Of a stretch of DNA of 64,000 bases, positions 21,976 through 33,700 are shown piece by piece. Below the pieces are notes generated by a model. That model was not told the DNA's origin. It searched no databases and was given only the letters and a program-made list of their open reading frames with translations. Origin of the DNA: Oryza sativa Japonica Group (taxonomy: Eukaryota > Streptophyta > Magnoliopsida > Poales > Poaceae). Position numbers and translations under genes: made by a program. Position 1 is the stretch's first letter. Each line of letters begins with the position of its first letter. Where the stretch lies: NCBI RefSeq assembly GCF_034140825.1, contig NC_089037.1:12846001-12910000 (forward strand), in the 5' to 3' direction.

Positions 21976-22865
21976 TCGATATAGCTGCTTCTTTGCGTAG
22001 CTGTGACGTATGACATGAGATCCATGGCTTCAAATTCTGTATGCTACAAGAGAACGGTAGTGCAGCTGCATGAAACTTTTGCTGCACGTGTACGTACGTG
22101 TTTGTGTTGGCTTAATTAATTCGATTTCATGATGCGTATGTGCAATTGTAAACTTGTAATTGAGTTTTTCCATTAGTAGTAAAGCGCCCCTATCTTCTTT
22201 GTTCAGATCGATGAGTAAATGCATCGGTGACATATATTGGACAAGTACATCATTCATTCATTCAGACCTAATTAAGGTATACTACATCGGCAAAAATATC
22301 TTTAAAAATTGTTGGAAGATGGTGATCAGGTTGTCCAAACGGGACGGACCGTGGCTACATCGATCGACAGCCCGTTCATTTCCAAGCAACCGAGTATCCT
22401 GGGTTGGATCTGAACCAACGTTTTTCTTCCACCTGCTCTGAAACAATGCTAAGAGTATTTGTTATGCTGTTCTAACTTCTAAGGCTCAACTCGCTGCTAT
22501 ATGTGATGTACTTATTTATAGAAGGGGGAAAAACTTATCATTATCTCTAAATTCATTAACATCTATATAAATATGAGTAATCTTAAAAAGTCTTACATTA
22601 TGAAACGGAGGAAGTAGATTTTACCTCGATTAAGTTTCATCAGCTAAACGGTGCGTTTTATACGGAAACTTTCTATATACTATATAGTTGTTTTAAAATA
22701 CTTTCACCATCCCAAAATACACATATTTTTAAGGTTGACATGTGTATTTAAGAAAGCGTACGTGGACGATTGGAGAAATGTTGTGATAAGTTGTGAAGAG
22801 AAAGTATGTGAAGGACAATGGTTGTGATTGATGAGAAGAGGATGTAGATAGAGAAATGGAGGTGA
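21976..22865. other. psbX 3' flank with MITE fragments
   Basis: Contains the psbX 3' UTR, a Stowaway half-end near 22594-22618 (TGAAACGGAGGAAGTA), and a fragment at about 22704-22860 similar to 20270-20400. No gene is seen. Confidence 0.5.
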
Positions 22866-23606
22866 CTAGGGATCGGTCGCCCAATCCAAAACTCTAAAAA
22901 CCGGGCGCTGACGTCAGCGCCACCCATATATGCAAAACCACTTTAAACTAATTTTTCTCTTAAATTATTTATCCAAATCATGATCCGATTGCACCATTAA
23001 ATTCGTTGCAATTAAATCTTCAAAACAAGACCACACATGGATATATTCCGACAAAATTTTTTTAGTTTATTATTGAATTTTTTAAAAATATACGATGTTC
23101 CACCAGGTATATCGGAATTGTTTCACTAAGTAGATCGAAAATGTTTCAATCATTTAAATCAGGCGTTGTTTCACCTTATATAAAAACAATGTTTTAGCAA
23201 ATAGCGAAAGAGTGTTTCAGTTTACTGCAATATTTGATCCATACATAGTGAAACATTGTGAGTACACTAGGTGAAACATTTTTTGTGGAACGAAAAATGA
23301 AACGAATTCCCTTAATAGAGGGTTTCCAAAATATGTGGGTGATTTGTTGCAATGAAGTATTTTAATTCACTACAACATTAGATCTATACATAGTGAAGCA
23401 TTGTGAGTGCACTAGATGAAATATTTTTGGTGGAACAAAAAATGAACCGAATTCTCTTAATAGAGGGTTTCCAAAATATGTGAGTGATTTGTTGCAATGG
23501 AGTATAAGGTGGAGACACGTGGAGGAGTCGCATGTGGACATCACAGGCGTGGGCTCCTTGCACGACAGGAGCGTCCGATGCATGCACGGGGCATCGGACG
23601 CCTGAC
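22866..23606 (+). mobile_element. Dispersed repeat, family A, copy 1 (non-autonomous)
   Basis: Starts near CTAGGGATCGGTCGCCC, includes GGGCGCTGACGTCAGCGCC, and then a series of GAAACATT-rich units. A second copy lies in reverse orientation at 60237-61078. An internal unit of about 145 bp is repeated (CATAGTGAAACATTGTGAGT at 23244 and a diverged copy at 23389). The right portion holds GGAGCGTCCGATGCATG. No protein is encoded. The superfamily is undetermined; imperfect inverted ends suggest a cut-and-paste DNA element. Confidence 0.6.
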
Positions 23607-23765
23607 GCCTGGTAATCTCCTAGAGAAATAGTTTTATTTTAAGACATGTTACTGTACAATAAATAACTACATGCTAGGACGGAGGTATTAACAAGTATAA
23701 ATCTATTTTTCAAATATAGATATTTCCTTGTATTACGTGTAATATTCATGATTGAGCAGGTTCCA

Positions 23766-24000
23766 ACGGGCCTACGTGGGCCTTAGTGCGCTCTATGGGC
23801 CCGAGTATAACCGTATGAACTTGGGCCGTGCACGCTCCCAACCAAAACAGTACAGGCCTCCCCCGATCCGAACCGGAGTCGTCGCCGCCGTGTGCTCTCC
23901 CATCTTTTCCCAGTCTCCGCGACCTCGAGCGGTCATAAACCCTCCTCTCCTCCCCCTCTCCCCTCCTCTTCCCCGTGCGACCCGCCCAACCCAAACCCTA
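23766..24000 (+). promoter_or_regulatory. SR gene promoter: site II cluster and telo-box
   Basis: GTGGGCC (23776), ATGGGCCC (23795) and TTGGGCCG (23821) site II elements, then AAACCCTA at 23993-24000. A probable 5' UTR intron follows (donor GGTACGAATC near 24029, acceptor TTGCAG at about 24229), containing a T20G8 run at 24144-24171. Confidence 0.55.
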
Positions 24001-24292
24001 GGTCACCCAGCGCCGCGGCGCCCCCGGTACGAATCCCTCCTCCTCCTCCTCCCTCTCTCGATTCGCGCCTCGCGTCGTCGTGCTACCGCGCCCCGGTTCC
24101 CCGCCCCACCTCCGAACCTAGCTGCGGGCGGTGGTGCGGGGAGTTTTTTTTTTTTTTTTTTTTGGGGGGGGTCGATTTGCTATTTCTTTTTCTTTTTTTT
24201 TTGGTTTTTTGCGGCGCGCTGCTTGCAGGGTCTGATCAGTGGTGGTTGGTTCTTGGTTGTTTATAGGTTGCTGACTTGCCGCGGGAAGGAGG

Positions 24293-27200
24293 ATGAGCAG
24301 GCGGTGGAGCCGGACGATCTACGTGGGGAATCTCCCTGGTGACATCAGGGAGAGGGAGGTGGAGGATCTCTTCTACAAGGTCGGTGATTTGTTTTTTTCT
24401 CTCTTTTGTGTAGATAGTGTTAGCAGAAATTGTCAAGCTATTTTTTATGCCACATGTTACTCCGTATATGCTTAGATTCAGTTTTCCATAATTTAGCTAA
24501 CTGGATTCGATCGACTTATATATATTACTATAAAAGAGAACTGATAAGTCCTGTACATAAGTTAATGGGAAATAAGTAAGGCATGGCTGTGCCGAAAGAA
24601 AACGGAAAAAAAATGATAATCTTGTTTGAGAAAGCTGATGGGTAAATTTACTTATTTGGAAAAGTTGGTTTACCGCTGATATCCGGCATCTCGAGTCAAC
24701 ATATGTGCTTGAGGGTGTGTTTACAATTGATTTGTCGGGCATGATTCAATGTCCCGGGGTCTAATACTTTTTTACATTGTTTCATATAGTATGGCCGAAT
24801 TGTTGATATTGACTTGAAGATCCCTCCGAGGCCACCAGGCTATGCTTTTGTAGAGGTAACATACTCCCAGATGTTTCACATAATGTTTATTTGGTCTTGG
24901 AATGAGACCTTCCTGTTGTTACATACTTAAGGTGCCGCATGCTAATATAATTTGTGCCCTAACTTTTTAGTTTGAAGATCCTCGTGATGCTGAAGAAGCA
25001 TGTGCTGGCAGGGATGGTTATAACTTTGATGGACATCGTCTAAGGGTAATGACACTAGAATAAATAAGTTACTTCTTGATGTCCTTTGTTTTTGATTTAT
25101 CTGTATAATGGCCGCAACCATCTGCAGGTTGAACCTGCTCACGGTGGGAGAGGTAATGGTGGTTCCTCCTTTGACCGCCCCAGCAACTTTGGTGGTGGAG
25201 GACGCCGTGGTGTGTCCAGGCACTCAGAATACCGTGGTATGACTCTCATCTATGTCCAAATTGATGTTTAATGCTCAATTCTATTCTACTCCGTGATGTT
25301 TTTAATGATTTATGCACTTCACACAGTTCTGGTTACTGGTTTGCCTTCTTCTGCATCATGGCAAGATTTAAAGGTTTGTTGCAAGCACATTTCCTTTTCA
25401 ATGTAAAATTAAAACGACTTATTCCCTTGGACAACCAGTAACATTTTCTTATGAACATTTGCTTCTCAGGACCATATGCGCAAGGCTGGTGATGTTTGTT
25501 TCTCAGAAGTGTATCGCGAGGGCGGCGGTAATACACATATTTTGTGCCCACAGCTATAAGTTTTTATTTAGCTTCTGTAGTATCCATCGTACATAATAGA
25601 CACTCCTACTCACCCCCTCCTCTCCTTGTCCTGATTCATAGCTCAAGGGAGCTATACCTTGGGACAGAGGGTGTATTTGTTGAACATATTGTTCAGGTTT
25701 ATACCATAAGTAAATACACTCAGTTGGTCATTTCTATGACGAAATTAACAGCTCCAACTCTCCCAACCCATAACATACACGTGGTCATACCAATATTCTC
25801 AAGATTATCTCCGAAGCAGGATAATTTAGGTCCATTCTGAAAGAATTTTTATATACAGGAAAACACATTTGAAATTCATTTTTCTTTTGTTTCCTATGTC
25901 ATCATGGTTATTCTTTATCAAGTATTACAAACTACTCTCTTTCCATAGTTTTCCTATCTACCTCAAATATTCTACCAAAAAAACATACCTGGTTGTTATC
26001 TCTTTGTAATGCCCCCCCCTCTAATAGTGGTCAATTGCCCTCTTTGTTTGTGCTTAAGGTGGGGGCCTACCGGCCCAGCAATCCCTGCTGTGCTGGGTCT
26101 CTCTTTGCTCTGTTTATCACAGTTGTAGTTCTAGGGTTTTAGCTGTTGGTTGGTATGCCAATATGCCATTGTAGTCCTCTGAATATATGCATTGTACAAC
26201 TATCTGAAGCAATAATTCTTCTATATGGTTATTGAGGTAGAGACTTATGTTTTCATTTTGTTGCAGGTACTGTAGGGATTGTGGACTACACAAACTATGA
26301 TGACATGAAATATGCTGTAAGCTTATATGTTAATACCTTTTATTACATTCTTTAGCTTGTGTGAAATATTTCATCTGAGAACTTTCTTTCTCTGTAATCT
26401 GTATGGTTTATGACACTCTATTTTGTATTTTTATGGCAGTCGGTTACTTTTGTATCTAGCATTCTAGTTCAGTCCTAGCATTGTGATCCTGATAGTTTAA
26501 ATGTTCTCTTGGTTGCTGATCATTATTTGCAGATAAAGAAACTTGATGACAGTGAATTCAGGAATGCCTTTTCTAAAGGTCACATAAGGGTAAACTGTTC
26601 TTTCCTCTCTCTTTTTTTATGGTTGAGCCCTGGAATCAGTTTCTCTGGCTAACCATGTACTTCTTATCATAGGTGAAGGAATATGATGGCAAGCGCGCCC
26701 GCTCCTATTCACGTAGCCGAAGCCCAAGTCGTAGCCGAAGCAAAAGCAGGAGTCTAAGGTCTTTTTATCATATTTTGATCTCCGTGGGTAAAACTGTTGA
26801 TGACTTAACTCATATTGAATATGCTGTGCAGTAAATCTCCTAGAACTCGCCGTTCAGCATCCCGATCTCGATCTCGATCAAGGTCTGTTTCTTCCCGTTC
26901 ACGGTCAGCATCAAAAGGGCGCTCTCCATCAAGGTAACACGCATCTGTCGTCTATCTAATTATATTTTTAATTCTTAAGTCAAACTCTTTATAGTATCCT
27001 CTTCTGGGGCACATCATGTCCTCCAAAGAAGGGAAAAAAGGGCAGATCACAGCATGATCTGATATGCGCACATACCATAACCATTTCCTATCATGCTCCC
27101 ATATTACCAAATAAGTCTTGTGCATTAATTTGTTAATTTGAAAACAGTGACCAGCATTTGTTCCCCTAACAATATCTCTGTGCTCTGCATTATCTATGCC

Positions 27201-28298
27201 TGAGGCATTGGTTGTTGACCGTTCCATACTGCATGTGGCATCTGATTAGTGTCTGGCTCTTTTTTGGTATATGATAAGTAATCACTTGGCATCATTAGTT
27301 AAATTCACTAACTTATCTGTGTTTCCAAACTTACCTAATAATAATTGTCGATTTGCTATACTAGTATTTATTTCCTTGGGAATTTCCTTCTCAAGTACAG
27401 CTTCTATTATAAACTATATGAACTGCTTAGCCTCATTTGTTTTGTGAAGACCCGATTATCTCTTCATTTATCTGGGATTGTGCGGCGATCTGGGGATTGC
27501 GCATTAGGATATTGAGGATGGGATTTCCTCAATTTGCTCTTGGTTGTATGAGGTATGCCCATTTATTGAGAGCTTCTATGGAAAGCTAAAATGATCCAAT
27601 TATTTGACCTAATGCACTGTAACTGATTGCCATCAGAGATTGGGCATAGCGCATTGTTTGGAATTCTGGACATAGGAGCATTAAGGATTGACGATATTTG
27701 GATAATGATGGTACAATGACTAGGAATGTGCTTGGCGTTCAATGCTTGAGGAATGAGTTCTCTCCCTACCTTTGGCATGCTATATATGGTGGTTGCGTCT
27801 TGCATGCATTATTTGCATTCAATACTACATATTTTTGGACTTAATTATGTGCTCTTAATCTCTTGTTTTCATTGGGCTATTTTCACTTTCATTTGGTCGG
27901 TGCAATGCTGGACAAAGCATCAAGGTTTTTGGAATAAGCTGTTAGACCCGCATTTTGGATATTGAATATGGTTGCTTCTCGACTTCTTTTTTGCAGATCA
28001 CCAGCAAGATCCAAATCTCCAAATGCTTCTGTAAGTTCCCTTCATACTATTAAAAATTTCCTTTTTCTTTCACTTCCGTTTGTTTTACTTAACGTGTTGT
28101 TTCCTAAATATACTTCCCCCAGCCTGCAAATGGTGAAGCATCAAGCCCCAAGAAACGGAGCCCAAGCAGGAGCCCATCTCGTTCACGGTCTCCTGATGTA
28201 TGCATTCGTCACCCATGTTTCCTTGACTTCCAAACATTGCATGGTTGATTGTTGTGCTTACACTAATTTAATTATGTTTCCAGGCGAAATCTGAATAG
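24293..28298 (+). CDS. SR32: SR splicing factor, SF2/ASF (SR34-like) type
   Basis: A nuclear splicing regulator that binds pre-mRNA through RRMs and recruits spliceosome parts via its RS domain. Thirteen coding exons (24293-24379, 24790-24855, 24971-25045, 25128-25236, 25327-25373, 25470-25527, 26267-26316, 26533-26589, 26673-26758, 26832-26933, 27997-28030, 28123-28197, 28284-28298) give 286 residues. RRM1 has [14 protein letters not shown] and [17 protein letters not shown] Gly-rich linker leads to the second, pseudo-RRM with the diagnostic [20 protein letters not shown]. The RS domain runs from about residue 195 ([17 protein letters not shown]) to the end ([12 protein letters not shown]). 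Two long introns (739 and 1,063 nt) fit the known habit of this family to splice alternatively. The exact rice symbol is a tentative guess from remembered linkage to psbX; the family call is firm. Confidence 0.93.
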
Positions 28299-29302
28299 AA
28301 GTGATATGCTGATGTGAGCAGTGACACGGACTTCTCATGTACGGCTATTTGCTGTCCTTGATGTCCGATTACATCCGAATCTTAGCTGTGGTGCAATGAA
28401 GCTCCATTAAATTTGATACTATGAATTTGTAGTAATGAAAACATCAAACTATGCACTTCATGTGGCCTTCTGTGGCTGGTCTTGTTCCCTTGGGTTTTTG
28501 GTAGTTCGCCGAATGCTACTATCTGGATTATTTTTACTCAAAACATATGTCGGATGCTTATTGATTTCCATGTCAGTTATTTCTTGGCACCCCCATGTTG
28601 TGTTGCTCATCAATTCATGGAAAGCTTCTGCTGCTTGTTGAGCAGCACTATGGTGCTTGTTACCCTAGCTTGCAATATGCTTACCACCAGCATTTTTTGT
28701 TTTCCTGAAGTCTGACCTATTATAACTTGATGTGGTTGCCCAAGTAATATGGCAATGATTTCCGACAGCAAGAAGGTAGGCAGATGAGGTGAATACTTCG
28801 ATGTCGAGCCGGTGGTTTTATGTTTGAACGGTTTGTGACATTCTAGTTTGCAATGCTGGTTCAGTGGTTCTAGCGTGTTTGGGCTCGGATGCATAACTTG
28901 TGGAGGATTTCCATCATCATTTTTTAATTAGAGGCAGCAACTCTACGGTTCAACCGTCGGAGCATTGGAATGGTTCTTTTTCCTCATCTTGACGGTTGTA
29001 GCTCATTAGCAGGTTTTATGCCTTAGCAATGTTTGCTGAACGCGTTTAGATGATATTGCTGATGTCTGCTTACTCGAGAGGTTTGGCAGGTCGTCCCATG
29101 TTTGAAAACCATGATTTCACTGAAAAAAAAATTGAAAGGTAAAATGATATGCAAGTCTGTCTCTCAATCAATCAATCTGTAGCTTCTCAATCAAACACAA
29201 GATACATTTTCTTCCTACGTACAAAAGTTGATTTAGTTAAAAGTATCAGACATATACATATGGGCGAGGAGGATATATGCAAAGTTGTCAAGGCCTGGGG
29301 CG
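28299..29302. other. SR gene 3' UTR and convergent intergenic
   Basis: Contains 3' flanks of the SR gene and of the minus-strand stress-protein gene. I see no gene or clear repeat. Confidence 0.55.
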
Positions 29303-30296
29303 CTATGGCATCTTGACCACCATGACGGGGCAGCTCGCGTGGCGGCAGCAGTGGTCGCTGACGCTCCCCAGCAGCGCCCTCAGCACCGGGCCGTAGCCAT
29401 GGCTGCCCACCACCAGCAAGCCGGCGCCGTGCTCGCCGACGGCGTCGCACAGCACGCGCTTCGCCTCGCCGTCCTTCACCTCCACCTTCACCTCGACCTG
29501 CAGCAGCAACGAACCACCCATGGACGAATGGATTCATCATCTACGTACATATACAAATCAATTCTCATGAAGAACGAATTCTAAACTGTGTCCAGTTCAA
29601 CGAGCTTGGGAACCTTTTCCTCCCACACAGGAAAAGGTACCATTAACACATACTTAAATTAAATATTAAACACTTTTAAAATAGGTTAACATGATTTTTT
29701 AACAACTTTTTAATAGAACCTTTTTTTTTTAAAAAATACCGTTTAACACTTTCGAAAATGTACGTGTAAAAATTGAGGAACTGAGAGTAAAAGCTAGAAA
29801 ATAGATAGAAAAGGACACCGTATAAGTATTACTCCATTCGTCTCAATATAAATACAATCTGAATTATCTAAACTAGCTTAATAAAAAAAAAAACGTACTC
29901 CTACCTTGTATTGGGCTGAGAGTTGGCCTGCCTTCTCCCCGATCAGCTTCTCCACCGCACGCTGCTCCGCCGCCTCCACGCTCATCACCGCCGCCACCGC
30001 GCCTGCTAAATCCAAAGTTTTATCCATCATCAAAGGGACGCGTCGATTCGTTGATTGCTGCTGCTGTGCAGTGCGGCTCGATCAGCGTACGCACCGATGG
30101 CGACGAACGCCGGGGCGAGCGGCCGCCGGGCGTGGACGGCGACGACCTCGGCGGAGCCGGGAGGGAACCTCGCCGCGGCGAGCCGCGCCGCCTCCTCCAG
30201 CGCGTGGTAGCTGTGCTCGCTGTAGTCCACCCCGACGAGCACCGTCGTCGTCGCCGTCGTCGCGTCCCCGGTTGCAGCATCAGTCGCCGCCGCCAT
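29303..30296 (-). CDS. Universal stress protein (UspA family)
   Basis: A small soluble nucleotide-binding-type USP. Three exons on the minus strand (30095-30296, 29905-30002, 29303-29497) give 164 residues. After an Ala/Thr-rich start come the first beta strand TVLVGVDYSEHSYHALEEAA, AEVVAVHARRPLAPAF, the helix VEAAEQRAVEKLIGEKAGQL, then VEVKVEVKDGEAKRVLCDAV and the ATP-binding signature LLVVGSHGYGPVLRALLGSV, ending HASCPVMVVKMP. The G-x2-G-x9-GS motif is intact, so an ATP-binding class is likely. The start at 30296 was chosen because the longer reading upstream enters the promoter. A LINE insertion lies 271 bp upstream. Confidence 0.9.
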
Positions 30297-30384
30297 TGCA
30301 GGTTCGCAACTCGAATCGATGGCTCGAATGATTGATCTCCGTAACTGCAGTGTCCGTGATGAGTATTGTGATGAGCCCGTACAG

Positions 30385-30392
30385 TATATATA
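30385..30392 (-). promoter_or_regulatory. Probable TATA box of the universal stress protein gene
   Basis: TATATATA on the minus strand about 90 bp before the start codon, a plausible core promoter position. Confidence 0.45.
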
Positions 30393-30566
30393 CCAAGGGA
30401 CAATTGATTTGACCAAGTTATCTTTTCTCATAAGAATGTTGTTTGTTTGTTGCATAAGTTCCATTTCATCGTTATCTAAAAAAATAAATTCTGTTCTTTT
30501 TTTTTGGTATATATGCGTATATATTCCACAGTTTTCAAAACAGAGGAGCATAAAACTGTGGGTATT

Positions 30567-31153
30567 AGCTTAAGGTGTTGCTTTTGTATGAAAAATGAAA
30601 CTATTTAACATCTCTTCATAGATTGTCATTATGTAAAATTTATATGGAGAGCAGTTCAGTTTTCTTTTGGTTTTAATCTTCCAACTAGTATATCTCATAT
30701 ATTTGATGGGTGGCTTTTGGGGGTTGACAAGAAAAAGAGTAAACTGATACTGGTTGGAGCTTCTGCTATTTGTTGGGCTCTATGGTTGAGTAGAAATGAT
30801 TTGTTTTTTAATAAATCACCATCTATTTTATATATGCAGGTAATTTTCAGGGCAACGCACTGGCTCCGGTTTTGGGCACAACTACAAAGGTGTGAGATGA
30901 TGGGGAGTTCCTAAAAGTTGCATGTCACAAGTTGGAGTCGATGGTTATGTAATTATCTGCCAATTATGGATGGAGGTTCACAAATAGACTTTAATAAATA
31001 TGTTCTCCTTATTTTGGCTTGGTTTTCTCTGTTTTTGTTTGGTGTGTCCTATTTAGCTGAACTACGCTCTTTTCTGGATTGCTACAATGTAATAATTGGC
31101 TGTAGCTCTTTTTGAGCAAAGGCTGAGATGTTAAATTCCATTATCTTAAAAAA
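30567..31153 (+). mobile_element. 5'-truncated LINE insertion with perfect target duplication
   Basis: A 587-bp insertion flanked by the identical 17-mer ATAAAACTGTGGGTATT (30550-30566 and 31154-31170) and ending in an A-run. Its plus strand encodes the zinc-binding tail of a plant L1-type reverse transcriptase: CCFCMKNET, one in-frame stop, HLFIDCHYVKFIWRAVQFSF, then ICWALWLSRNDLFFN. Both stops and truncation show it cannot move. The perfect duplication points to a fairly recent insertion in the promoter region of the stress-protein gene. Confidence 0.85.
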
Positions 31154-31500
31154 ATAAAACTGTGGGTATTTCCTGCTGATATTTAGGACGCTGTTTTTGT
31201 TCTCTTCTCTGTCTGCAGTCTGCACTGCTCCTTAATTTGCCTATTAGTAATATAATTATTCGTAAGAGATGCCATTCTGCAATAATTGGAAGGGAGCCAT
31301 TCGGTGATTAAGATGGTGGCTTTCACGCAACAAGCAGAAGCCCAGTTGCGGCTTGCGCGAGAGAAGCGTACCAAGAAAAAGTCAAAAAACGCGTCCAAAG
31401 TGAGGGTATAAGGAAGCTCTGAAACAAAACACAGAAACAACAGCTGTGGTCTATGCAATTTCTGAAAAAATTAAAAAATGAAACAATCACAAAATTAGTA

Positions 31501-31573
31501 GGGGATGTAGCTCAGATGGTAGAGCGCTCGCTTAGCATGCGAGAAGTACGGGGATCGATACCCCGCATCTCCA
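31501..31573 (+). tRNA. tRNA-Ala (anticodon AGC)
   Basis: A 73-nt gene folding as a standard cloverleaf: acceptor stem GGGGATG with CATCTCC, D arm GCTCAGATGGTAGAGC, anticodon arm with AGC at 31534-31536, T arm CGGGG ATCGATA CCCCG. The acceptor stem has a G3:U70 wobble, the identity mark of alanine tRNA. No intron is present, and the terminal CCA is not encoded beyond the discriminator A. Confidence 0.97.
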
Positions 31574-31591
31574 AATGACACGAGACTTATC

Positions 31592-31596
31592 TTTTT
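31592..31596 (+). terminator. RNA polymerase III T-run terminator of tRNA-Ala
   Basis: Five consecutive T 19 nt past the tRNA 3' end, the usual Pol III stop signal. Confidence 0.7.
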
Positions 31597-31675
31597 AATT
31601 TGACAGAAATTTCGATCTGGGGTTTGGTTAATTGGTTCAGATAGTGGTTAGCGTACTGTTTTTTTAAAACCTTTT

Positions 31676-31845
31676 CAAAGACACCAAGAGGCTTTTCTTC
31701 CAAAATGTCAGTCGTGGTTTATGGCGAAAGCTTTTATAAATCTTCTCTTTTAGATGGTCTCAAAGACACCAAGAGGCTCTTCTTCCAAAATGTCAGTCCT
31801 GGTTTATGCCGAAAGCTTTTATAAATCTTCTCTTTTAGATGGTCA
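31676..31845. repeat. 85-bp tandem duplication plus diverged third unit
   Basis: Two 85-bp units (31676-31760 and 31761-31845) differ at only a few positions (for example GTCGTGG/GTCCTGG). A weaker third segment to about 31975 shares AAGCTTTT and the TCTAG(C/T)GAG(G/C)A(T/C)GATAAA pattern. Confidence 0.85.
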
Positions 31846-32155
31846 ATCTAGCGAGGATGATAAATGCACTGTAGAAGCCTCAAGAGAAAACAAAAGGTCA
31901 ATTCTGGATAATTCAATAAGCTTTTCTAAACATTTTCCTTTAGAAGATCAATTCTAGTGAGCACGATAAAAGGCACCGCACAGAGAAGCAGAAGAACAAA
32001 ACGTGACACCTTTTTTTTAAAAAAATAGTACATTTCACAACACCCAAGTATTGAGGCATCTGTTACACAAAATCTCAGGTTTTGCTTTTTGTTCAAAGAA
32101 TGCTATGTTTTGTGGCAAAATATTTTAAGAAACTCCAAATTTACGTAAAACATTC

Positions 32156-33700
<1,545 letters not shown>

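Noticed and set aside
21525-22013. Alternative frames over psbX
   Set aside because: GC-rich shadow frames of a clearly identified gene.
23752-24342. Open frame of 196 residues before the SR gene
   Set aside because: It runs through promoter motifs, a probable 5' UTR intron and a T20G8 run; the conserved SR protein starts at 24293 in a different frame.
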